Part shown: piece by piece, positions 31,871 to 38,968 of the stretch | How the letters are laid out: each line of letters opens with the position of its first letter | Position numbering within the stretch: position 1 is the stretch's first letter | Notes under the pieces: generated by a model | What the model saw: only the letters and a program-made list of their open reading frames with translations | What the model was told of the DNA's origin: nothing | Database searches by the model: none | Origin: Elusimicrobiota bacterium | GTDB lineage: Bacteria > Elusimicrobiota > Elusimicrobia > UBA1565 > UBA9628 | DNA length: 50,463 nt | Direction: 5' to 3' | Assembly: GCA_016212825.1 (NCBI GenBank) | Contig: JACRDS010000121.1 | Coordinates: 1 to 50,463, forward strand | Translations under genes and position numbers: made by a program

Positions 31871-33880
31871 ATGGCCCAGGAACATCTCGGACTGCCGGAG
31901 AACGCGCGCAGACCTCTGAACCCCGGGGAGAAATACGTCCCCATCGTGCCCGCCGCGCAGGAGGTGCCGGAGCTCACCTGGCGCGCCGTCATCCTGGGGC
32001 TGGTCATGTGCGTCATCTTCTCCGGGGCCATCACCTACCTGACGCTCAAGACCGGCAACGGCCTGGAGGCGGCCATCCCCATCTCGATTCTGGCCGTGGG
32101 CCTCTCCTTCGCCTTCAAGCGCCACAGCACCATCCTCGAGAACGTCATGATCATCGCCATCGGCGCAACCTCCGGCATCGTGGCCGGCGGCGCGGTCTTC
32201 GTCCTGCCGGCCCTCTATGTGATGGGGCTGGAGAAGCACACCAACCTCTTCCAGCTCTTCTTCATCCCCTTCCTGGGCTCGGTGCTGGGCGTCATGCTGC
32301 TCATCCCGCTGCGGCGCTACTTCGTCTCCGACATGCACGGCCATTTCCCCTTCCCCGAGGCCACGGCCACCACCGAGGTGCTGGTGGCGGGCAAGAAGGG
32401 CGGCCGCGACGCTTTGGTCCTGGTCTACACCATGCTCATCGGCGGCGTCTATGACTTTCTCTGCGTGACCCTGCGGGCCTGGCGCGAGACCTTCACCACC
32501 GAGCTCATCGGATCCTGCTCCGCCCTGACCAACAAGTGGAAGGCCGTGTTCTCCACCTCCACCGGCGCGGCCATCACGGCCATGGGCTACATCGTGGGCA
32601 TCGAGTACTGCCTCATGATGGCCGCGGGCGGCATCCTCTCCACTCTGGTGCTGGTGCCGCTGATCGCCTACTTCGGCGACCTGGGCGGCGGGACCAAGTT
32701 CGCGGACATGGCCGCCGGCGACATCTACTCCGGCTACTCGCGGATGATCGGCATCGGCGCCATCTTCATGGCCGGCATCATCGCCATCGTCAAGTTCATC
32801 CCCATCATCTACAAGTCCACCGTCGAGGGCCTGGCCATGGCCCTCAAGGCCCAGAAGGGGCACGGCCACAAGGCGGAGCGCACCGACCTGGACATCTCCA
32901 TGGGGCTGGTGGTCCTGTTGACTTTGGTGACCTTGGTCGCCATCTGGTTCTACTTCCGCTACTCGGTCCTGAGCGGCCAGTCCAACCCCTTCGTCCTGGC
33001 CTCGGCCGGCCTGGCCAGCACTTTGCTGCTGGCCTTCCTCTTCAACAGCGTCTCCGCCTACGCCATCGCCACCATCAGCGTCACGCCCATCTCGGGCATG
33101 ACCATGCTGACCTTGCTGCTGACCACGATCCTCCTGAGCAAGGCCGGGCTGGCGGGCCCCGAAGGCATGGTGGCCACCTTGCTCGTGGGCGGCGTGGTCT
33201 GCACCGCGCTGTCCATGTCCGGGTCGCTCATCACCCAGATGAAGATCTCCTACTGGGTCGGCGCCACGCCCAGGAGGCTGCAGTGGGCCAACATCGCCGG
33301 CTCGGTCGTGGCCGCGGTGGTCACCGCGGGCGTGATCGTGGTCCTGGCCCAGACCTACGGCTTCAACAAGACCCCCGCGACCCCCAATCCCCTGCCCGCG
33401 CCGCAGGCCAACGCCATGGCCGCGGTCATCGGCAGCATCATGTCGGCCGGCGCCCCCTGGTTCCTCTACGCCATGGGCGCGCTCATCTCCGTGGTCATGG
33501 AGATGCTGGGCGTCTCGCCGTTGGCCTTCGGCCTGGGCATGTACCTGCCCCTGGAGATCAACTTCCCCATGCTGGTCGGCGGCGGCGTCTCCTGGCTGGT
33601 GCAGAAGAGCGCGGGCCAGGACAAGAAACTCGCGGCCGCCTACAACGAGCGCGGGACCTTGGTCTCCTCCGGCCTGGTGGCCGGCGGCGCCTTGGTCGGC
33701 GTGATCGCCTCGCTGATCAAGTGGGTCGAGAAGGAGCGCGGCGCGCAGATCCTCCCGGACCTGGCCAACGACGGCGCCGCGGGCAACTGGCTGGCCCTGG
33801 CCATGCTGACCCTGTTCTGCGCCTACATCTTCTGGGACGCGCGCCGCGCCAAGGCGCACAGAGAGCCCGCCGGCTCATGA
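31871..33880 (+). CDS. OPT-family oligopeptide/metal-chelate transporter
   Basis: A 669-residue membrane protein with about 16 TM helices. The N-terminal ELTWRAVILGLVMCVIFSGAITYLTLKTG region and HGHFPFPEATATTEVL are OPT signatures, and the later GDLGGGTKFADMAAGD and NSVSAYAIATISVTPISGM blocks fit as well. OPT proteins import oligopeptides or metal chelates by proton symport. GAGGAGG precedes the ATG at 31871 and excludes the frame extension to 31829. The release-factor-like gene overlaps its stop by 4 bp. Confidence 0.93.
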   Translation: MAQEHLGLPENARRPLNPGEKYVPIVPAAQEVPELTWRAVILGLVMCVIFSGAITYLTLKTGNGLEAAIPISILAVGLSFAFKRHSTILENVMIIAIGATSGIVAGGAVFVLPALYVMGLEKHTNLFQLFFIPFLGSVLGVMLLIPLRRYFVSDMHGHFPFPEATATTEVLVAGKKGGRDALVLVYTMLIGGVYDFLCVTLRAWRETFTTELIGSCSALTNKWKAVFSTSTGAAITAMGYIVGIEYCLMMAAGGILSTLVLVPLIAYFGDLGGGTKFADMAAGDIYSGYSRMIGIGAIFMAGIIAIVKFIPIIYKSTVEGLAMALKAQKGHGHKAERTDLDISMGLVVLLTLVTLVAIWFYFRYSVLSGQSNPFVLASAGLASTLLLAFLFNSVSAYAIATISVTPISGMTMLTLLLTTILLSKAGLAGPEGMVATLLVGGVVCTALSMSGSLITQMKISYWVGATPRRLQWANIAGSVVAAVVTAGVIVVLAQTYGFNKTPATPNPLPAPQANAMAAVIGSIMSAGAPWFLYAMGALISVVMEMLGVSPLAFGLGMYLPLEINFPMLVGGGVSWLVQKSAGQDKKLAAAYNERGTLVSSGLVAGGALVGVIASLIKWVEKERGAQILPDLANDGAAGNWLALAMLTLFCAYIFWDARRAKAHREPAGS

Positions 33881-34242
33881 GCGGCCACCGGCCCCTGCCC
33901 GAAGCCGAGCTGCGCGAGGTCTTCCTGCGCGCCTCCGGCCCGGGCGGCCAGAACGTGAACAAGGTGGAGACCGGGGTCCTGCTCATCCACATCCCCACCG
34001 GCGTCTCGGTCCGGGTCACGGACGAGCGCTCCCAGGCGGCGAACCGCGCCCTGGCCCGGACGCGCCTGGCCGAAAAGCTGGCGCGGCGCGAGGCGGAAGC
34101 CCGGGCGCGGCGCGTCCATGAGGCGGAGCTGCAGCGCAGGCGCAACCGCAAGCGCAGCCGGGCCTCCAAGGAGCGCATGCTCCAGGACAAGCACCGGCGC
34201 TCTCGCCTGAAGGACTGCCGGCGCGGCCGCGGCGACGACTGA
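33877..34242 (+). CDS. GGQ-domain release-factor-like protein (ArfB/YaeJ type)
   Basis: A 121-residue RF-1 domain protein: LRASGPGGQNVNKVETGVLL with the hydrolytic GGQ at residues 23-25, and a very basic C-terminal tail (RRRNRKRSRASKERMLQDKHRR) like the ArfB tail that enters the empty mRNA channel. It has no codon-recognition domain, so its likely role is peptidyl-tRNA hydrolysis on stalled ribosomes. Its ATG lies in the OPT stop (ATGA). The coupling to a transporter is probably only genomic. Confidence 0.92.
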   Translation: MSGHRPLPEAELREVFLRASGPGGQNVNKVETGVLLIHIPTGVSVRVTDERSQAANRALARTRLAEKLARREAEARARRVHEAELQRRRNRKRSRASKERMLQDKHRRSRLKDCRRGRGDD

Positions 34243-34254
34243 GGCAGGCCTCAG
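34239..34254. terminator. Short palindrome spanning two convergent stop codons
   Basis: A 7-bp stem (34239-34245 with 34248-34254) and 2-nt loop. It contains the TGA at 34240-34242 and the minus-strand TGA at 34251-34253. A possible minimal bidirectional terminator without T-tracts. Confidence 0.35.
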
Positions 34255-34838
34255 CCTTCCTTGGCGTAGAGGATCTCGACGCTCTTGGCCGGCTGGCGGC
34301 ACAAAGAGCTGCCGTCCATCAAGAAGCCCCGTACCTCGGGCGTGGCGGGCAGGATGTCGCCCTTGAGGTCGATGTCCACGTAGACCGCGGCGAAGGTCGT
34401 GGTGAGCTTGCCGCAGGACGGCTCGCCCCTGCGGGTGAAGAGGTCTCCCACGATGTTCCAATGGTCCGCGTAGCGCGCCCCCCCGCCGATGTGGAACCGA
34501 CCGGCGGCGGGCTCGCCTTCCACGATTATGGCCGAGCCGTCCACGAAGGGCAGGTCGTAGGGCTGGGGCACGGAGACCCCGACCCGGCCGAGGCAGAAGC
34601 GCCGGGGCAGGCCCAAGGCGTCGGCCTCGGCGTGCGGCGGCCGCGACCAGCAGGCGTCAAACCGCGCGAAAGACTCCCGGGGCGGAAGCTCCGCGCGCGC
34701 GACGGCCGCCTGCGACATCTCATGGCGGACCTGCCGGACGCCGCCCACGGCCTGGGAGAAGGCGCTCTCCAGGGAAGGCGCGGCGCCCAGGGGCGCGGTC
34801 AGGCACAGCAGGGTCAAAAGGGTACCGGTTCTCTTCAT
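34251..34838 (-). CDS. Secreted protein, unknown function
   Basis: A 195-residue exported protein with a clear signal peptide (MKRTGTLLTLLCLTAPLGAA). The mature part has four Cys (FDACWSRP, RRFCLGRV, EPSCGKL, SSLCRQP) and is mainly beta (RVGVSVPQPYD, AIIVEGEP, TFAAVYVDIDLKGD), suggesting a small disulfide-bonded periplasmic domain. No family recognised. TATGCT is 8 nt before the ATG, so it is probably leaderless. Confidence 0.75.
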   Translation of the reverse strand: MKRTGTLLTLLCLTAPLGAAPSLESAFSQAVGGVRQVRHEMSQAAVARAELPPRESFARFDACWSRPPHAEADALGLPRRFCLGRVGVSVPQPYDLPFVDGSAIIVEGEPAAGRFHIGGGARYADHWNIVGDLFTRRGEPSCGKLTTTFAAVYVDIDLKGDILPATPEVRGFLMDGSSLCRQPAKSVEILYAKEG

Positions 34839-34846
34839 AAGGTATT

Positions 34847-34852
34847 AGCATA
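34847..34852 (-). promoter_or_regulatory. -10 box of the secreted-protein gene
   Basis: TATGCT on the minus strand, 8 nt before the ATG at 34838; no ribosome binding site. Confidence 0.45.
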
Positions 34853-34894
34853 GCATGTCCGCCGCCCGTATTTTGCTAACATCGTCGGAGGACC

Positions 34895-35923
34895 ATGCGC
34901 AGAACGCTCAAGAACATCCTCTACGACGCCTTCCACGCCTCCGGCCTGACCGGCCTGCTCCTGCGCAAGAACCGCCGCCACGTGCCGGTCCTGCTCTACC
35001 ACGGCGTGGCCGACCGCCGCTGGCCCGGCGTGCTCGACTGCGAGCGCAAGCACGTGCGCGCCGAGGACTTCGAGAGGCACCTGGTCTTCCTGAAGGAAAA
35101 CTTCCAGGTGGTGCGCCTGACCGACTACGCCGAGGCGCTCTGCGGCCGCCAGCCCCTGCCCAAGGCCTGCGCCGTGATCACCTTCGACGACGGCTACGCG
35201 GACAACCACTCCGTGGCCCTACCCCTGCTGCGCAAGCACGGCCTGCCCGCCACGGTGTTTCTGGCCGCGGACTTCGTGGTCAAGGGCGCCCCGCTCTGGG
35301 TGGACCGCCTGGCCGCGGCGTTCTCGGCCACGGAGTTGGGCGACTGGACGGACCCCGCGGCGGGGACGCGCTTCCCCCTGGGCACGGACGCGGGCCGGAC
35401 GACCTGCTGCCTCTGGGTCAAGAGCCGGCTCAAGCTCCTCCCCGACGCGGCGCGCGCGGAACTCCTGGAGCGCATCTGCCTGGCCCTGCGCGGCCCCGCA
35501 GAGCCGACGCTCCCCTCCCTGTTCTCCCCCCTCACCCGGGAGCAGGTGCGGGAGATGGCGGGCTCCGGGCTCATCGACTTCGGCTCCCACGGGCTGAGCC
35601 ACGCCATCCTCACCGCGCTTCCCGCGGCCGACGCCCGCCGCGAAATCGCGGGGTCCAAGAAGGTCCTTGAGGAGTTCTGCGGCGGGCCGGTGCTGAGCTT
35701 CGCCTATCCCAACGGCGACTACGACCCGGGCGTGGCGCGGCTGGTGCAGGAGGCCGGCTACGCCTGCGCCGTGACCGGCGGCCTGAGCCTCAACGAGCCA
35801 GACCAGACCGACCGCTTCGCCATCCGGCGCGTGGCTTTCGCGGAGGGCGACAGCGTGGCGGTCATGGCCGCCACCGTCTGCGGCCTGCGCGGCCGCATGA
35901 TCGCCCTGGCCGGAGGCCGCTGA
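34895..35923 (+). CDS. Polysaccharide deacetylase (NodB-fold, CE4)
   Basis: A 342-residue CE4 enzyme. VLLYHGVAD opens the domain; the catalytic and metal motif ITFDDGYADN is at about 95; the His pair appears as FGSHGLSHAIL; and LSFAYPNGDYDPGV near 270 supplies the later motifs. No signal peptide is evident, as in the deacetylases of exopolysaccharide clusters of the PEP-CTERM/XrtA type. It shares TGATG with the following acyltransferase-like gene, so the two are probably one functional unit in envelope polysaccharide modification. Confidence 0.93.
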   Translation: MRRTLKNILYDAFHASGLTGLLLRKNRRHVPVLLYHGVADRRWPGVLDCERKHVRAEDFERHLVFLKENFQVVRLTDYAEALCGRQPLPKACAVITFDDGYADNHSVALPLLRKHGLPATVFLAADFVVKGAPLWVDRLAAAFSATELGDWTDPAAGTRFPLGTDAGRTTCCLWVKSRLKLLPDAARAELLERICLALRGPAEPTLPSLFSPLTREQVREMAGSGLIDFGSHGLSHAILTALPAADARREIAGSKKVLEEFCGGPVLSFAYPNGDYDPGVARLVQEAGYACAVTGGLSLNEPDQTDRFAIRRVAFAEGDSVAVMAATVCGLRGRMIALAGGR

Positions 35924-36972
35924 TGGCGCCCGAGCTCGCGGCGGTCCTGCCGCAGGACCAGGACGCGCTGGCCTCTTTCCTGGCCTCTTTCCCGGGGCTG
36001 GAGGGCCGGCCGGAGTTCTGGAGGAACCGCTTCCGCCTGTGGTGGCAGGGCAACCCGGCCTTCTTCGGGACGCCCGCCGGCTGGGTCCTGCGCCAGGACG
36101 GCGCCATCCAGGGTTTCCTCGGCAACATGCCGAGCTTCTTCCAACTGGGCGGCCGGCAGGCCACGGTCCACGCCGTGACCAGCTGGATGGTCCTGCCGGC
36201 TGCGCGCGAGCAGAGCCTCTCCTTGATCATGGAGCTCATGCGCGCCTCGGAGAAGACCTTGCTCTTCGACACCACGCCCACTGCCGAGGTGGCCGAGATC
36301 CTGAAGTCCTTGGGCTTCGTCGATGTCCCCTGGGCCGGAGCCCGGGAAAGTCTGTTAGTCCTGGACTGGAAACGCTGCCTGCCCGCCGCCGGCCTGCCCT
36401 CTCTTGCCGCGGCCGCCGCGGACTACCTGCAGGACCTGCGCCTCAAACCCCTGGCCCGGCCGGGCCTGCCGGAGTCTTCGCCCTGCGCGGAGATCGCAGC
36501 GGAGTTCGACGAGCTCTGGCAGAGGACCTCGGGCCTCTTCGCCAACACCAACTTGCGCACGGCCGAGGCCCTGCGCTGGCACTGCCTGGGAGACCCGGAC
36601 GTGGACAAGCGCGTCTTCGCCTGCCGCTCCGGCGGAAGACTGGCTGGCTACATGGTCCTCAAGGCGCGGACCCGCCGCGGCCTCAAGACCATGGAGGCCG
36701 CGGATTTCTGGGAGGACCCGGCCGTACCGGGCGTGCTGGAGTCATCGCTCGCCGCAGTCCGGGACTGGGGCAAGACCCAGGGACTGGACCTTCTGGCCTT
36801 CCCGCATTTCAGCGCGGGCCTGGGGGAGCGCCTGGGCCGGGCCGGGCTCTTCGAGCACGCCTCTGGCCGGCGCGCTTTGGTCTGCGGCAAGCCGGAGCTC
36901 CTCGAAAGGTTAAAGCCCGAGGATTCGTACTTCGTCGGCCTACAGGGCGACTACGGCGCCGCTGTCTCTTAG
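35923..36972 (+). CDS. GNAT-like acyltransferase
   Basis: A 349-residue protein with two GNAT-like halves: GWVLRQDGAIQGFLGNMPSF with HAVTSWMVLPAAREQSLSL (acetyl-CoA-binding loop-like) in the first, and RLAGYMVLKARTRRGL with VRDWGKTQGLDLLAFPHFS in the second. It resembles the GNAT or FemAB-like proteins found beside polysaccharide deacetylases. It starts within the deacetylase stop codon. Acceptor unknown. The stop TAG at 36970-36972 directly abuts the 200-bp inverted-repeat element. Confidence 0.75.
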   Translation: MAPELAAVLPQDQDALASFLASFPGLEGRPEFWRNRFRLWWQGNPAFFGTPAGWVLRQDGAIQGFLGNMPSFFQLGGRQATVHAVTSWMVLPAAREQSLSLIMELMRASEKTLLFDTTPTAEVAEILKSLGFVDVPWAGARESLLVLDWKRCLPAAGLPSLAAAAADYLQDLRLKPLARPGLPESSPCAEIAAEFDELWQRTSGLFANTNLRTAEALRWHCLGDPDVDKRVFACRSGGRLAGYMVLKARTRRGLKTMEAADFWEDPAVPGVLESSLAAVRDWGKTQGLDLLAFPHFSAGLGERLGRAGLFEHASGRRALVCGKPELLERLKPEDSYFVGLQGDYGAAVS

Positions 36973-37172
36973 GGTGCCACGGGTTGACTTTCTTAACTTA
37001 CCCATGAGGATGTCGCAAGGAACGGTGATTCTGCTTGTAGCTGCCGGCCTGAGCGCCTCGGGGGACTGGCGCACCGCCTCCCGCACTGCACCCCTCAGGT
37101 GACCCGAAACGTAAAATCGTGAAAACCAGGTACTGTTAAGCCTGGAAGTTAAGAAAGTCAACCCGTGGCACC
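36973..37172. mobile_element. 200-bp MITE/REPIN-like element with 27-bp perfect terminal inverted repeats
   Basis: Arms 36973-36999 and 37146-37172 are perfect inverted repeats (outer end ggtgccacgggttgac). The inside has only a 32-codon ORF (37005-37103) of no recognised type. The element begins right after the stop codon of the upstream gene and ends 13 bp before the stop of the leftward gene. No transposase is present, so any movement must be in trans. Confidence 0.88.
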
Positions 37173-37184
37173 GTCTAGAGCTTT

Positions 37185-37874
37185 CTAGCGGAGCAGAAAC
37201 GACGCGCCGGCCAGCAGGAGGGCGACGAGGGCCGCGGCCAGGGCGGCCCAAGAGACGAGGCTCGTCCGGACAGGGAGCAGCACCATGGCCGCGGCGGCTT
37301 CCTCAGTGTGCGTGAGGCTCACGGCGTGCGGCAATTCCCTGCCCTCGGCCCGGAAGAAGACGGCGCCGGAGCCGCGTTGGACGAGCTCCAGCCGGCTGCC
37401 GGGCGTACGCAGGAAGGCCGGCTCGCATTTGCGCAGGGCTTCCTTGGCGCACCAGCGCGCCGCGAAGTGCTGCCGGGGCTCGGACTGCTTGGCGCAGTAG
37501 GCGATCTCCTCCGACGAGAAGTTCTCCTTGTAGAACTGATGCCCCGCATAGTCCGCGGTCTCCGGCAGGGCCGAGAGAGGCTCCATGTCGATGCCGCAAG
37601 ACGAGGCCGCGGGCTCCTCCGCGGGCCCGGCGGCGGGCGTCGGCGCCGGCGGGGCCTTGCCGGAGACCACGGCCTCGAGCTCGGCGAAGGTCTTGGCGGT
37701 CGCCGCGGCCATGCAGTCCGTGCCCAGGTAGCGGCGGATGGAGGCGATCAGGACCGCCTTCTTCAAGGAGCCCCTCAGGGCCGGGACGTCCAAAGAGAAG
37801 TCCGCCTGGATGGAATCCGGCGCGCACTTGCACAGTCCGGCCACGACCTCGCGCAGGTCCTGGGGGGCGCTCAT
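37185..37874 (-). CDS. Fusion: ACP-like domain, AcpS-type phosphopantetheinyl transferase, TM anchor
   Basis: A 229-residue protein. Residues 1-70 look like an acyl-carrier domain (LREVVAGL ... VLIASIRRYLG ... TFAELEAVV), but the usual DSL serine site is replaced by RGSLKK, with a possible Ser36. A Pro/Ala linker follows. Residues about 93-200 are an AcpS-like transferase: GIDMEPL with D96, then HFAARWCAKEALRK with K144 and E145, then SLTHTEEAAAAMV. A TM helix (206-227) ends the protein, which is unusual for this family. It should attach phosphopantetheine to a carrier protein. Its ATG overlaps the E2 stop. Confidence 0.8.
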   Translation of the reverse strand: MSAPQDLREVVAGLCKCAPDSIQADFSLDVPALRGSLKKAVLIASIRRYLGTDCMAAATAKTFAELEAVVSGKAPPAPTPAAGPAEEPAASSCGIDMEPLSALPETADYAGHQFYKENFSSEEIAYCAKQSEPRQHFAARWCAKEALRKCEPAFLRTPGSRLELVQRGSGAVFFRAEGRELPHAVSLTHTEEAAAAMVLLPVRTSLVSWAALAAALVALLLAGASFLLR

Positions 37875-38968
37875 GGCTTGCCTCCTTCGTAGGCGGCGAG
37901 CTGGTCGCGCAGGTCGCGCAGGAACCGCGCCGCGGCCCGGCCCTCGCTGAGGCGGTGGTCGAAGGCGAGGATGAGGCGGTAGAAGCCCTCGCATTCCGCG
38001 CCCACGCCCAGGATGGCGGACTGGCGCTGGTTGATGAGCGGCTGGAAGCAGAGTACGCCCTCGCCGGAGAGGTCGGTCACGGTGAAGGTGCCGCCGGACT
38101 GGGCCTCCAGGCCGATCTCGCCGTTGGTGTAAGCCAGGAGCAGGTCCTGTATCTCTCGCGCGATGGCGCCCAGGTCCTTCTTGTCCGCGTCGCGGATGAC
38201 CGGGACCTTGAGCCCCTGGCCCGCGTCCACGGCGAAGCCTGCGTTGACCTCATCGTAGTAGTTGACGGCCCCGTCCTCGTGGAAGGCGTTGAAGACCGGA
38301 TGCTCGCGCAAGAGCCGCGCCGCCTCGAAGACGATGGCGGCCGCAGGGCTGCCGCCCCATTCCGGATGCCGCGCGGCCGCGGCGCGCAGGCCGCGGGTCG
38401 GGCAGGCCACGCTCACGGAACTGGCCAGGGAGTTGGAGCCGGAGAGCAGGTAGCGCGCCTCGGCGAGTTTGGACTTGGGCAGGGCCTGGCGCTTGAAAGT
38501 GACCGATTTGGCCGACACGCCCGCGGCCAGGTCCGGGCCGTGCGGGCTCTGGCCCAGCAGAGCCAGCACGTCCGCCTCCCGGATGAGCCCCTTGCCCACG
38601 AACCTCTCCAGAGGGATGGCGTGCTGCTTGACCAGCTCCGCCGCCTTGCGACTCAGGCGCGCGGCCAAGCCGTCTGCGGCTGGGGCCGCGGTCTCGGCCT
38701 CGATCTCCGGCACCGGGTCCTCGGCGCCCTGGTTGATGAAGCACAGCGGGCTGCCCACCGGCACGTCGCTGCCTTCCCTAAGGGAGCGGCGCAAAAAGCC
38801 CGCGGCCGGGGCGCGCAGTTCGAGCACCGCCTTGCTGGTCTCGATCTCCGCGATGACCTGGCCCGCCTCGACCTTCTCCTTGTCCCCCGCGCGCCAGGCC
38901 GAGAGGCGCACGGTCAGGTCGTTGACCGCTTCCCTGGGGATGAAGACCGTCACGGGTTCATTGGCCAT
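37871..38968 (-). CDS. Lipoyl-dependent 2-oxoacid dehydrogenase E2 acyltransferase
   Basis: A 365-residue E2. One lipoyl domain (residues 1-78) has the modified K46 in IETSKAVLE; the peripheral subunit-binding domain is at about 104-138 (RLSRKAAELVKQHAI); and the catalytic CAT domain at about 165-365 ends with FDHRLSEGRAAARF (H338; most enzymes have DHRXXDG). It accepts the acyl group made by E1 and passes it to CoA, or conceivably to a carrier protein given its neighbour. It overlaps E1 by 11 bp and the PPTase fusion by 4 bp. Confidence 0.93.
   Translation of the reverse strand: MANEPVTVFIPREAVNDLTVRLSAWRAGDKEKVEAGQVIAEIETSKAVLELRAPAAGFLRRSLREGSDVPVGSPLCFINQGAEDPVPEIEAETAAPAADGLAARLSRKAAELVKQHAIPLERFVGKGLIREADVLALLGQSPHGPDLAAGVSAKSVTFKRQALPKSKLAEARYLLSGSNSLASSVSVACPTRGLRAAAARHPEWGGSPAAAIVFEAARLLREHPVFNAFHEDGAVNYYDEVNAGFAVDAGQGLKVPVIRDADKKDLGAIAREIQDLLLAYTNGEIGLEAQSGGTFTVTDLSGEGVLCFQPLINQRQSAILGVGAECEGFYRLILAFDHRLSEGRAAARFLRDLRDQLAAYEGGKP

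Noticed and set aside
31808..33859. Long minus-strand ORF (683 codons) opposite the OPT transporter
   Set aside because: Asp/Gly/Gln/His-rich antisense shadow of a clear multi-TM protein.
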